Source: Hanleya hanleyi (lineage: Eukaryota; Mollusca; Polyplacophora; Lepidopleurida; Hanleyidae). Taken from it: 64,000 bases of DNA. Shown piece by piece: positions 1 to 9,469 of the stretch. Position 1 is the stretch's first letter. Each line of letters opens with the position of its first letter. The DNA lies in NCBI GenBank assembly GCA_036873755.1, contig JAVTVY010037272.1, positions 101,367 through 165,366 on the forward strand, in the 5' to 3' direction. The notes under the pieces were generated by a model. It saw only the letters and a program-made list of their open reading frames with translations, searched no databases and was not told the DNA's origin. A program made the position numbers and the translations under genes.

Positions 1-587
1 TGGGCCTCTCCGGCAAAGATGCCGGTCCGTAGTCGAAGGTGGTCGGGGGTGGCTTGCTTGAGGTCGAAGAGCATATACCCGTGCTGAGGGCTTGTGGCAT
101 CTTTAAAGGCTTCCAACGCAAACGGTGTGCGGCCGGGATACATCTGTCTCGCCAGGTGCAGCAGTTGAGTGGTATCTCTCGGGTTTTTGAAGACCACCAG
201 GTAGTGGGCATTTAAGCTAATATTCCGATGTTCTTTGTTTTTACTGAACAGATTCTGCACAATGTAGATGATGCTGAGCCGTCGATGATGGCTACCTTTA
301 GCAAAGAGTTGGGTCACCCGTGCATCCGTCTCCGCCATGAGATCATCCAGAACCACCAAGGTGTCGGGTTCCAAATCGGCCAGGTTGTGTAGGCCTTCCA
401 CGAACGTGATGTGGGGCATTGCTGCATACGCTGCCTGCCATTCTCCGTAACACCACACAACTCGGGCAATAGGTGGGGTGATCATGCTGTCGGCGTGTTG
501 AAGGAGCTTCCTGACGAAGTGCGTTTTGCCGGAACCCGTCGGTCCTGCGATGACGCAAGTGAAGGGATGCTGCCACCCAGGGTCCAT
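1..587 (-). CDS. A32-like genome-packaging ATPase (FtsK/HerA), runs off the window
   Basis: The frame is open from an ATG at 587-585 to the window edge, about 195 codons. It is collinear and highly similar to the intact ATPase at 38609-39223. A Walker A motif (GPTGSGKT) sits near residue 15 and a Walker B-like hydrophobic strand ending in DD near residue 80. The central segment with SIIYIVQNLFSKNKEHRNIS is identical to the other copy. In Polintons this enzyme pumps DNA into the capsid and is a hallmark virion-module gene. The C-terminus lies outside the window. The start ATG lies inside the end of the upstream membrane-protein frame. No stop interrupts the visible part. Confidence 0.9.
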   Translation of the reverse strand, partial: MDPGWQHPFTCVIAGPTGSGKTHFVRKLLQHADSMITPPIARVVWCYGEWQAAYAAMPHITFVEGLHNLADLEPDTLVVLDDLMAETDARVTQLFAKGSHHRRLSIIYIVQNLFSKNKEHRNISLNAHYLVVFKNPRDTTQLLHLARQMYPGRTPFALEAFKDATSPQHGYMLFDLKQATPDHLRLRTGIFAGEA

Positions 588-1060
588 GGTTCGAGGTGTA
601 TCCGTTGTCGTGGTAACCCGCTCTTGTAAATTTCGTACGAGTGAATTGGAGTGGTGGTGGATACAACGTCGGTCGTCGTTGTCTGTTCACTGTCAGGGAT
701 GGTGCTGGGGGTGGGTACAACGTGGGTCGTCGTTGTCGGTTCACTGTGAGGGATGAAATCCTGTGGGTGTTCAGACGTAGTGGGCGTACTTGGTGTAGGT
801 GTAGAGCTTACACTCGACGTGGCTTGTACACGGGGTATGGTGGTGGTGACTGGGCTCGATACGACTGGTGCTCTCTGTAGACCGGTTTCACTGGTGCCTG
901 GTGTTCTCAGTTGGTTAAGTAACGTGCTGACATAGGCTACGTCGTAAAACACATCTCCGTACAACACACTCAGCAGGGTTAGCAATAGCACCCCAAAGCC
1001 CACTTGTGCTTTGCGCGTTTTGGGAGACGCTGTGTTCAGAGGCAGCTGCTGTTTGTCCAT
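482..1060 (-). CDS. Mucin-like single-pass membrane protein
   Basis: Homologue of the 38015-38596 protein. A short basic N-terminus ending in TRKAQVG leads into a hydrophobic segment (about residues 20-40, rich in L and V), then a Thr/Ser/Pro-rich stalk and a C-terminal SGLPRQR motif that matches LPRQR in the intact copy. This looks like a type II signal-anchor protein with an O-glycosylated stalk. The ATG at 1060-1058 is chosen because its N-terminus matches the intact copy and a TATA box lies just upstream at 1109-1115. The end differs from the intact copy: the last ~30 residues do not align and the frame runs about 105 nt into the ATPase start, suggesting a small deletion or frameshift. 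Function unknown; attachment or envelope-like roles are speculation. Confidence 0.7.
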   Translation of the reverse strand: MDKQQLPLNTASPKTRKAQVGFGVLLLTLLSVLYGDVFYDVAYVSTLLNQLRTPGTSETGLQRAPVVSSPVTTTIPRVQATSSVSSTPTPSTPTTSEHPQDFIPHSEPTTTTHVVPTPSTIPDSEQTTTTDVVSTTTPIHSYEIYKSGLPRQRIHLEPWTLGGSIPSLASSQDRRVPAKRTSSGSSFNTPTA

Positions 1061-1110
1061 AGCACTGTGGTCGGACGTGGAATGAAGGAGGACGGCAGTG
1101 GTGTCTGGCT

Positions 1111-2684
1111 TTATAGTCGTTTCACCTGGTTGGCCGCGACCCAGGAATTGAAGGAACTGGGCCAACCTTGCCATTTCACGAAATGAAACAGTTTGCCACG
1201 TCGACGTTCCGTTTTCAAAATCTGCTCCACCGTGTAGTAGTCTTGCTGTGTTTTCACAACAGGCTGTAATTCCGCCTCGTAAAACGTCTCCAGCAACGTT
1301 TCCCCTTGGAGATCTTCCAGTTCATAGACTCGCCGCTGTCGGGGTAGGCGCCGTTTAATCAGGAAGTGCTCATCGCTCCAGTTGGGCAAGTAACTTTTCT
1401 CGAACTTGCCCTTGACTTTACTGATCCGTACAGGGCCCCCGACCTTGTACACCGCCTTCGTCGTTCGCTGCGATGGCCTGGGGTACAAGACACGCCGGAC
1501 TTGGGCTTCATTGCGTTGGGTCACGGTAATGGGGGCTCTCTCTATACTCCGATGATAGGCTCGATTGTGACCCCTCACAAGTTTCGGGAAAACATCGATG
1601 TACCGCCTTGTATTCTTATAGGTGAAATATTTATACATGCGGCCTTTGAATTACAAGCGTCTAGTCCGTCATTCATAATCCAGCCGTCGTCCATTAGAGA
1701 ATATCCGCGTCCATAATCCAAAGACCTATTCCATTTCCATACAACAGCATCAGCACCAAATTCAAAAAGACAAAAGTATACATAAACATAGGCTTGTTTC
1801 CTGCAAGAGAGAAGCGGTCAACAATTTTCAATGATGCCGGCAAGACATCATGATGTTCCAAAATATCAAATCCGTATCGCTGATCAGTATTCTTAATCCA
1901 TAATATTCGTGATAGAGTCGTCATCTAAAAATGATGTACCTCAGTCACGCTTTGATTGTGCCTGTTCATATGAGTACCATGAGGATCTTAAAGTACATGG
2001 GTTCATACGGCCCCTAGCCCCGGGTTAAGCGGAATTAGACACATGTTACGAAACGTAGCGCCATAGATCTTGCACGCTACGTTCGTATTTTGCTATCAGC
2101 ATGCGATATGTATCGCCAAATTTGAGAAACTTTGAGTGGAGGCGCTGTGAATGTCCTGTTGAACCTCTCCACCACGGAAGCCTTGGTCTCGTTGTACGTA
2201 TGGAAGAAAAACACCTTCTGTTTCTTGAGAAAGGCTTGGAACGGTCTGTTGAGGAATTCCGTGCCTTCGTCGGTTTGCAAATACAAAGGTTTGCGCCCGG
2301 TCTTGAAGATGTCTTTGAACGCCGCTATGAGATTTGCCCCCGTTTTCGTCCGGATGGGTACCACCCACGCATACTTGATAGGATATCGATGCACGTCAAG
2401 ATATACCGATTCTCATCGTTGTGTTTGGCAAAGGCGCTCATATCGACCAAATCCGCTTGCCACTGGGCATCTATTCCTCCCACGATGACCCGGTTCCGTA
2501 GAAAATGGCGACGGACAGATCGATGTAAGGTATAGGTGTCTTGTCTTCTTAACCAATCTCGGACTTGGGCACGTTGTATCCCCTGGGGTTTGGCCGCTCG
2601 ATAGAGAGCCGACAATGCACTATAGGCCGCCGGACTGTCGGGACTGTAGTATAAGTTATCCAACACCTTCTCCCAGCGCTTCAT
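1111..2684 (-). pseudogene. Polinton integrase with chromodomain, broken
   Basis: N-terminal and catalytic parts (2684 to about 2148) and C-terminal part with chromodomain (1638 to 1111) are each collinear with the intact integrase at 36843-37970. DDE residues can be seen: D in QADLVDM, D in QTDEGTEF and E in SVVERFNRT. Two lesions separate them. A frameshift near 2380 moves the frame after the CIDILS segment, and a ~500-bp Penelope-like insertion (1651-2147) falls just after the catalytic Glu. The C-terminal chromodomain (YYTVEQILKTERRRGK, WQGW) is intact as sequence. The start at 2684 is preferred over the ATG at 2705 because the TATA box (2721-2728) puts 2705 too close to the expected transcription start. 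It cannot make an active integrase. Confidence 0.92.
1651..2147 (-). mobile_element. 5'-truncated Penelope-like (PLE) retroelement insertion
   Basis: On the minus strand this segment matches 24420-24918 over its whole length: the end of an RT-type ORF (LHSKFLKFGDTYRMLI...), a stop, and about 400 bp of 3' tail. It splits the Polinton integrase. The flanks share a short direct repeat (TGAAT at 2148-2152 and again at about 1647-1651), consistent with a 4-5 bp target-site duplication. Assignment to Penelope-like elements is from general resemblance of the C-terminal RT region and is not certain; the retroelement nature and recent insertion are well supported. Confidence 0.8.
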
Positions 2685-2712
2685 GGTGACAAAATGATGA
2701 TGCACCCTGGCT

Positions 2713-3174
2713 CTATCGTTTATTTATAACGGGTATATCTTGGGCCGGAGTTTCTTTCTGATTTTCTTCATTGGCTTTCACAGTGTCCATGGCAAATGAC
2801 CAGTCCAACTCGTCTGATGACCGCTTGATAAGCACTTCATCCACATCTACCACGGCATCTTCCAATGCAGACCATAGATCAGGGTGAAGGGTAAAATGCA
2901 CTGTACCCCCATCTAGCCGAGCCAATTGAGCAAAGAAAGGGCCGCGTCGGATGTACACATCGTGAGACAAGTGGATGAGGTCGCCGTCCAGTTCACCAGA
3001 CAACACCCGTTTGAATTTGGTCCAGCCCTCTCGGGACAGACGAATGTGAGCCGCGCACGGTTGTGTAGGGTCCGTGTCTCCCACCTCCTCCATGATATCG
3101 ACCTTATCCGCATACACGTGCAGGAAAACCTCGGGGGTTAAGCTGAGATACGCCAGTATCATATGCTCCGCCAT
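2713..3174 (-). CDS. PC4-like repeat protein (153 aa)
   Basis: Intact frame with a TATA box at 3214-3221, about 45 bp upstream of the ATG. It is a paralogue of the next gene (3248-3742) and of 35526-36224 and 36295-36846; all share the blocks REGWTKFKRVLSGELDGD, DVYIxRGPFF and FTLxPDLWxALE. The pattern of two strands, RGPFF, two strands, LxPDLW and an amphipathic helix resembles the PC4/p15 single-stranded-DNA-binding coactivator fold, possibly in tandem (residues 8-65 and 65-120). This fold assignment is an inference. The C-terminus is acidic and polar. It may be an early regulatory or ssDNA-binding protein. Confidence 0.6.
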   Translation of the reverse strand: MAEHMILAYLSLTPEVFLHVYADKVDIMEEVGDTDPTQPCAAHIRLSREGWTKFKRVLSGELDGDLIHLSHDVYIRRGPFFAQLARLDGGTVHFTLHPDLWSALEDAVVDVDEVLIKRSSDELDWSFAMDTVKANEENQKETPAQDIPVINKR

Positions 3175-3247
3175 GGTCAGTACGTGAATGGTACCAGAGT
3201 TGACTGTTTCTCGTATTTATAGGGACAACCCCGTGAGATAAAAAGGA

Positions 3248-3742
3248 TCAGGTGGTCATATCACTGGGCTGATTGAGTGTAGCCGGGTAATCAATGGCAT
3301 CGTCGTCGGGTTCATGTAGTTGTTCATTGGGTTCTGCCACCGATTCTCTCAGGGCACGAGCCCACTCCAACTCGTCTGATGACCGCTCGTCCGGTGTAAA
3401 CAGCTGGTCCACGATAGACACCACTTTCTCGAAGGCTGTCCACAGATCGGGGTCTAGGGTGAAGCTTCGCGTAGCATCTTGGTAGCGGCCCAGACGTGGG
3501 AAGAAAGGTCCACGGTATACGTAGATGGCATTGTCTATGTGGATGACGTGTCCATCGAGCTCGCCGCTCAACACCCGTTTAAATTTGGTCCAGCCGTCAC
3601 GGTGTAGCGTCACCGTATTCGATACGGTCTCAGCGGGCGACCAGCAAACTCCACGGTCTTCCACGAGGGTAACTTTATCTTCATAGACGTGTAACCCCAC
3701 CCGGGGTGTAAGGCGCAGGATGGCTCGTAGGACGGGTGACAT
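3248..3742 (-). CDS. PC4-like repeat protein (164 aa)
   Basis: Clear orthologue of 36295-36846: near-identical LTPxVxLxVYxDKVTLVED, DGWTKFKRVLSGELDG and DQLFTPDxRS blocks. The ATG at 3742-3740 is chosen by alignment with the other copy and because the TATA box lies at 3793-3800, about 50 bp upstream. Two PC4-like half-repeats are followed by an acidic tail. The frame is open. The putative role is ssDNA or transcription-related, by fold inference only. Confidence 0.65.
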   Translation of the reverse strand: MSPVLRAILRLTPRVGLHVYEDKVTLVEDRGVCWSPAETVSNTVTLHRDGWTKFKRVLSGELDGHVIHIDNAIYVYRGPFFPRLGRYQDATRSFTLDPDLWTAFEKVVSIVDQLFTPDERSSDELEWARALRESVAEPNEQLHEPDDDAIDYPATLNQPSDMTT

Positions 3743-3810
3743 GCTTGGTCCAATGTCGAACGGTGAATGACACACACTCTGTCTGACCCTCGTATTTATA
3801 GTCCCCAGTG

Positions 3811-4137
3811 TCAATACCACAGCGCCAGGGTCAATAGGGCACAGACTAGTGTGAGGCCAACCAGCTGGCGCTGGTTCCGGCGTGAGCGCTCGTGGTCCAT
3901 AGCCCGAGCATCAAGGATGGCTGTCATAGTCCAGTAGTGGTGAGTGATGGCACGCCTCTCCATCGAGTGCACTCTGTGGAGGACCGCTTCTGTGAACTCG
4001 TTCAGGATCTGGCGTCGTCCCTCGTTGTCGTCGCCATCTGCAAACATGGACCGGACCACTGCTCGGTAACCCGTGAATGAATTCACCGCGGTGGCATGCT
4101 GTAAAATGCGAGTCGCACAGGGCTGGATCTCCGTCAT
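3811..4137 (-). CDS. Small tail-anchored protein, unknown family (108 aa)
   Basis: Open frame with a TATA box at 4184-4190, about 47 bp before the ATG, fitting the promoter spacing of its neighbours. The body is predicted mostly helical (INEFTEAVLHRVHSMERR region), with an Arg-rich linker followed by a C-terminal hydrophobic segment (QLVGLTLVCALLTLALWY) that ends the protein. This is typical of a tail-anchored membrane protein facing the cytosol. Tail-anchored helical proteins in viruses are often apoptosis regulators, but I see no Bcl-2 homology motif. No counterpart exists in the intact element. Confidence 0.5.
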   Translation of the reverse strand: MTEIQPCATRILQHATAVNSFTGYRAVVRSMFADGDDNEGRRQILNEFTEAVLHRVHSMERRAITHHYWTMTAILDARAMDHERSRRNQRQLVGLTLVCALLTLALWY

Positions 4138-4384
4138 GGCTCTGCAACCGTAGAAATGAAGGGGTGGGATCCCGAGAGACGTGTTTTATAGACCATGGCA
4201 CACATGTGCGCCTAGACGTCGGGTGTAGTCCGTGATGCGTACTATTCTGATGGGTTAGTCCAAAAAAGAGAACAACACCAACATAGATTACAGATCAATC
4301 CTTTTATTATGCGTGAACATCATAGGAATGCATGTACTGACCTGTCTGTGGGGGTTTCCCACAATGGCGCTCAACTTCGTGACT

Positions 4385-4478
4385 TTTCGCGTACGTCCGT
4401 GTCTTTTCGGGTACGTCCGTGTCTTTTCGGTAAAGTCCGTGTCTTTTCGGTAAAGTCCGTGTCTTTTCGGATCGGTGA
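4385..4478 (+). repeat. Tandem ~18-bp repeat (GTCCGTGTCTTTTCGG)
   Basis: Four to five copies of GTCCGTGTCTTTTCGG, separated by GTA or TAAA, lie between the divergent promoters of the tail-anchored gene (minus strand) and the zinc-finger gene (plus strand). It could bind a regulator; this is untested. Confidence 0.8.
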
Positions 4479-4641
4479 CGACCGTGTCTGTCATCCGGGC
4501 ACTTCGCGTTTGCGCCTGCATTGGGTATGTATCAGGGTCTTCATACGCGCGCGCAATGCGGCTCAGTCGTACACCAGTACAGCAGTCTCGATCCTCGACT
4601 TGGAGTAGAGTGTGCTAAAAATAGATTACCAGCTAGCGTGC

Positions 4642-4649
4642 TATAAAAG
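4642..4649 (+). promoter_or_regulatory. TATA box of the triple-zinc-finger gene
   Basis: TATAAAAG, about 50 bp upstream of the likely ancestral start of the zinc-finger reading frame, matching the spacing of other genes in these elements. Confidence 0.6.
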
Positions 4650-5636
4650 GGAAGCGACCTTGCCGTTTCATCAGACAGTCTGTCAACCACCAAGATATTC
4701 ATTTGCATAACTTGCCAGCAGCAGTTTACTCGTCTAGATAATTTACGACGCCACGAGGCCTCCACCCACAACGATGGACTGTATACTTGTATAACCTGCG
4801 CACGGTTATTTAATCGGGAGGATGCTTTACTGCGCCACGAACGCTCATTCCACGAGGGCGCGACGGAACAATGTAAGGATTGTGGTCAACTCTTCAAACG
4901 ACGCAGTCAGTTGAGACGCCATCAGCGTTTGATTCATGCCCCGTCTCCACGGTTTTGGCGACAACTTCCTACTGAAGAGGAGCCGCGGAAGGTCAGACCC
5001 AGTGAAGATAAGCCCGGGGAGACGAACGCCACTGGTGATGCGATGACGGAGAGCCCGCCTATACCCACAGTTGTGAAGAGCCTGGATTTCCAGCCGGACC
5101 CCACCGTTACGGTTTCGAGTGATACGTCATACATCGAACATTTTCTGGACGAGCCCATAAATGTTCCTAGCGATCTCTTACCCGAATATCATCCAGAGAG
5201 TGACATCTCTCGGCGCCATTGGACCATGACACGGCACTGTTTCCACCGTCATCGTCCTATTCAAGATATCTACAATTTCCCACTGACCAAGCTCACCCGT
5301 CTACGCACCTACGTGGAAACCATCTTCAATGACCAACCTACGGCCTTCACGTTAAATGTAGCATTTGGGTACATCTTATGCCATAAGATGACGGGTGAAT
5401 TGCGCTATTTCTATTCCAGTGCCATCCACCCAGTGTACGACCAACCGTTTACCATTATTGACCGGAGGTCACTAGAGATGATGCTGGACCAAGTGGAACA
5501 ATTGGATGTCTTGGGATGGGCCCAACAACAACGACCCAACACCAAGTGGACAGTGAAGAGGATGACCAATGTTACATTTTTCCTTACCAAGGTGATTCAC
5601 CGCAGCCATCGGTTGAATGCGTCACTCGTGCACTGA
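4647..5636 (+). pseudogene. Triple C2H2 zinc-finger protein fused to a PolB N-terminal domain copy; start codon lost
   Basis: One frame is open from 4647 to the TGA at 5634-5636. It begins with three tandem C2H2 fingers: C-x2-C-x12-H-x4-H about 4704-4765, then about 4788-4850, then 4872-4934 (CKDCGQLFKRRSQLRRHQRL). After an acidic linker it contains about 150 residues homologous to residues 30-165 of the Polinton PolB N-terminus (RHWTMTRHCFHRHRP..., GYILCHKMTGELRYFY). It then stops cleanly with no polymerase domain. No in-frame ATG precedes the fingers; the codon at 4695-4697 is ATA where a start would be expected, so the start appears mutated. It therefore looks like a former accessory gene built from the PolB N-terminus, not simply a truncated polymerase. 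Confidence 0.7.
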
Positions 5637-5639
5637 TGA

Positions 5640-8000
5640 ATACCATAACATGTCGTACATACTCTCTATGTCTACATGCTGATCATTGACTTGAGCTCAG
5701 TAAACACTTGTACCTAATGTGACGGTGCGTTAAAACATGGTGTTTGATATTTCAATTTTGTTTTGCTGTGAACATACTAAGCATACCCAGGGCGGCTCCC
5801 CCAGCCTGGGTATGATGTAACATTGGGGATAATAAACTGTATGAACATTGCTGAACTTGTCGTTATTCATATTGGACCGTCTGACCTGGAGGTGACCCTT
5901 TGACCTTTTGACGCGCGTCCGCGCGGGCACTTCCGGGGATGACGCGCGCGCTGCGGCCGGAGAACCCGCGCGCGCGCTGCGGGGCGCCGGGGCGGGGGAA
6001 CACCCCGGAGGGTTGAACATACGGACGTCTAAGAGGAAACATTAGGAACTCTTCTATGTTTGGAGGTAGTTTTAGTGAAAAACCCGGAAGTGACGTCACA
6101 ACCCCCACGTGACCTGCACAACAGAATGGATACGACACCCTAGTGTAACTCCCTCACCTAGACTTCACATGGATACCTCACTCGATCCCATCGACCCACT
6201 AGGGGACCACCTACACCCCAACACGTCTATTTCTATACTACGGCCAGACTGCGCATGCGCAGAATGCCGCTAGTTCAACCCCACACCCAGCCCATCAGAT
6301 GCTCCGTCACCTAAGCTTCACTTTGATACCTCACTCGACCCCATTGGACCATTCGTGGCTCCCCTAGCTCCAACACGTCTAGCGGGACCCATACAGGGTC
6401 CAGTTTTCGACACTAGGTGACCACATCCCGACAAAAATGGCCAGTTTTCGACACCGGATGTGCCGCCATCTTGAACATACGTGCCGCCATCTTGGATATG
6501 TCCCATAATGCACCGGGTCCAAATACTCGCTTCTGATTGGACGAGAGCTCCGTGGCGGATTTGAAATACTCGCTTCTGATTGGACGAGAGCTCCGCATTG
6601 CATCTGCGCATGCGCAGAATGGCTACCGCACACCCAACCCATCAGATGCCCCTTCACCTAGGCTTCACTTGGATACCTCACTCGACCCCATTGCACCATT
6701 AGGGACTCCCCTACATCCCAAAACGTCTATGCGCATGCGCAGAATGACGCTATTTCAAACCCACTAGTCCAGTCAGATGCCCCTTCACCTAGGCTTCACT
6801 TTGATACCTCACTCGACCCCACTGGACCATTATTGGCTTCGCTAGCTCCAACACGGCTATTTCCATACCCTTGGGCCACCGCGCATGCGCAGAATGACGC
6901 TAGTTCAAACCCACTAGTCCAGTCAGATGCCCCTTCACCTAGGCTTCACTTTGATACCTCACTCGACCCCATTGGACCATGAGTCACTCCCCTACATGCC
7001 AACACGGCTATGTTCATACCCTTGGGCCACCGCGCATGCGCAGAATGACGCTAGTTCAAACCGACTAGTCCAGTCAGATGCCCCCTCACCTAGGCTTCAC
7101 TTTGATACCTCATACGACCCCATTGGACCATTATTGGCTTCGCTAGCTCCCAACACGGCTATTTCCATACCCTTGGGCCACCGCGCATGCGCAGAATGAC
7201 GCTATTTCAAACACACTAGTCCAGTCAGATGCCCCCTCACATAGGCTTCACTTTGATACCTCACTCGACCCCACTGGACCAGTAGTAACTCCCCTAGCTC
7301 CAACACGGCTATTTCCATACCCTTGGGCCACCGCGCATGCGCAGAATGACGCTAGTTCAACCCCACACCCAGCCCATCAGATGCCCCCTCACATAGGCTT
7401 CACATTGATACATCACTCGACCCCACTGGACCAGTAGTAACTCCCCTAGCTCCAAAACGGCTATTTCCATATCCTTGGGCCACACGAGTTGTCTCCCTTG
7501 CGTCAGTGTGTGCAGATGGCGCTATGATCGACGCCGTGATGTGGAAAGGGCGTCCCCACACCATCCTGGAGCCGCCATTTTGTTTGTTGATTTTCTGCGG
7601 AGATACACGGGACAATAAACGCTCAACCCTAGGGTGGTACAGATGCTAGACTGATGCTATTAACATGGTACAACACATATAGATTATGTTTATTATTATT
7701 ATATGGCTTAGAGGTTTTTTTTAGGGTAATGTGAGGGTTTTTTCTCCCCGTGACCTCCCCACCGCCTCGTTTGCTCCCTTGCGCCGCCATTTTAAACCCA
7801 CCACCACCACCACCAACCACAACCCGCCATTTTAAACCCACCACCACCACCACCACCCACAAGCCGCCATTTTAAACCCACCACCACAACCGCCACCCAC
7901 AACCCGCCATTTTAAACCCACACCCAGCCCATTAGATGCCCCTTCACATAAGCTTCACTTTGATACCTCACTCGATCCCATCGGACCATTTTATCTAGGG
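5640..8000. repeat. Array of ~150-200-bp repeats centred on GCGCATGCGC, plus GCCGCCATTTT blocks
   Basis: From about 6240 to 7480 a unit recurs that contains CCGCGCATGCGCAGAATG, then a GATGCCCCTTCACCTAGGCTTC-type line, then CACTCGACCCCATTGGACC, with local variation. The same unit appears inside the intact Polinton at 30.0-30.65 kb and, degraded, at 18.17-18.43 kb. From 7780 to 7915 there are four copies of GCCGCCATTTTAAACCCACC, recalling the GCCGCCATTTTGTACCCACC unit of the intact TIRs. 5.77-5.86 kb resembles 17.10-17.17 kb (CCCAGC-TGGGTATGATG...AATAAACT). No credible gene was found here. Confidence 0.75.
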
Positions 8001-9130
8001 ACTACTTTTTCTCCGCAGAAGCAGACCGAGTCACCGCCAGACATGACCGCATCACCGCGGAGGAATACATCTTTGACCTGGGTCACGTGATATGCAAATT
8101 TGGAACTCTCCTGTGCTGGAGGTAGCTTTTTGATCAGAGGTCAAAATACTTCTCATTGGCTGTGTGACCTCCACGTGACCTCCACAAAATATGCAAATTT
8201 CTGAGGTCAATAGGGTTCAATTTCACCTTTCCCTACTACTTACGGCAAAGTCTTGAGGGGTATAAACATTCAAGGGTTGGGATACTGAAAGAAAGATTCG
8301 ACCTCAAAAACGTAGTCGCTTTTGACCCAACAATTTTAGGCATAGTCGTGACGTCCCCAATTACAACACATATAAGGGAAGTGGGAAGAGGTGCCGACAT
8401 ACTGACTGCGTCACATGACTTCACAGAATAGTCTTCTGGTTAACCTATTCTAAAGCACATACCAAGAATCTAACGATTAGTGATATGTGTTGTATCTCAG
8501 GTACGCTTTTATTGTACCTGTTCATGTGGCAACTTGGATGATATGACCACACGGCCCCTAGCACCGGCATAAGCGGTATTAGATACAAATCTAGAGAGCT
8601 ATGATGGAAATGCTCTGACAACTCGTATACTGGTAATTGGTGAGCTGTTTCGCTGTGACAACTCGTACATTGAAGATTGAAGTATCGTGATCAGATGTAA
8701 ATGACGGTATTTAACACAAAAGACTAGCCTGTAAGGCCCGATGTCGACCCAGCATCACTGTCACTGGGTCGAGGGGATATAGGGTCGAGATCTGACCTGA
8801 GAATATATTGGGTCGATTCAGTATTTTGAGTGAAAATCCCGACCTAAACTTCTTGGGTCGGAAACTTCTTGAGTCGGAATGAATTTTGACCCAATAAACT
8901 TGGGTCGGATTGAATTTTGGGTCGCGATTTTAACCCTAAAAATATGCATTGTCCACCTGTGATACACCCTATATCTTTTCACTCACGAATCGCCTTTTTG
9001 AGTGATTCGGATAAATCATAGTGTAATTCTCAATCTGGACTCTCTACAGCACGACGAATTAATAGACGGTAAAATCAACACACACACACAAAAAAACAAT
9101 AACTTCAGATGGACGTATGGCGAGCCGTTT
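8000..9130. other. Non-coding, with a diverged PLE 3' tail and GGGTCG-rich stretch
   Basis: 8440-8600 (minus strand) resembles the Penelope-like 3' tail at 1915-2060 (GTACCTGTTCATGTG..., CACGGCCCCTAGCACCGG...TAAGCGG), so a third, older copy is likely. 8740-8940 has many GGGTCG/CGACCC words. No gene was seen. Confidence 0.5.
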
Positions 9131-9133
9131 AAT

Positions 9134-9372
9134 TCTTGCTCAGTATTTGTTGATATCAGCGAATATTTGTTGATATCTTCAAATGATTTTATGATATCAC
9201 TTAATGATTTTCTGATATTATGAAATGATTTGCTGATGTCACCAAATGATTTGCTGATATCACTGACTACGTCGATTTGCTGATATCAGCAAATTATTTA
9301 GTGATATAATGAAACCATCTGAAAATATCACAAAATCATTTGATGATATCAACAAATATTGTATGGTACATA
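9134..9372. repeat. GATATC-rich ~18-20-bp degenerate tandem repeat
   Basis: Repeated variants of AAATGATTTGCTGATATCAC, in both orientations. A shorter related patch is at 11975-12030. Confidence 0.75.
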
Positions 9373-9469
9373 CATGTATTACATCCAGATATACTCTGGG
9401 AAGGGCTGTGGCGGCTTGCCCATTTGTCCCCCGCCGCAACGCGGTCGGGGACTTTAAAATGGTTCTTGC

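Larger units (their letters stand above)
1..5640 (-). mobile_element. Decayed Maverick/Polinton, opposite orientation to the intact copy
   Basis: Minus-strand genes from high to low coordinates (tail-anchored protein, two PC4-like proteins, chromo-integrase, mucin-like membrane protein, packaging ATPase) match the order of the intact element at 35.5-39.2 kb, and the proteins are clearly homologous. The element runs off the window at base 1, so capsid genes and PolB are expected further left. A divergent plus-strand gene (4.65-5.64 kb) has no counterpart in the intact element. The integrase is broken by a frameshift and a Penelope-like insertion, so this copy is dead for self-mobilisation, although several genes remain open. 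Its outer end is not clear; the repeats at 5.64-8.0 kb may be its terminal region. No TIR like that of the intact copy was found. Confidence 0.85.

Noticed and set aside
3811..4137. Bcl-2 family assignment
   Set aside because: Only the tail anchor fits; no BH motif visible and the protein is short.
4911..5636. PolB truncated by random decay
   Set aside because: Finger cluster, own promoter and a clean stop after the domain favour a separate gene derived from PolB; kept as pseudogene because the start is lost.
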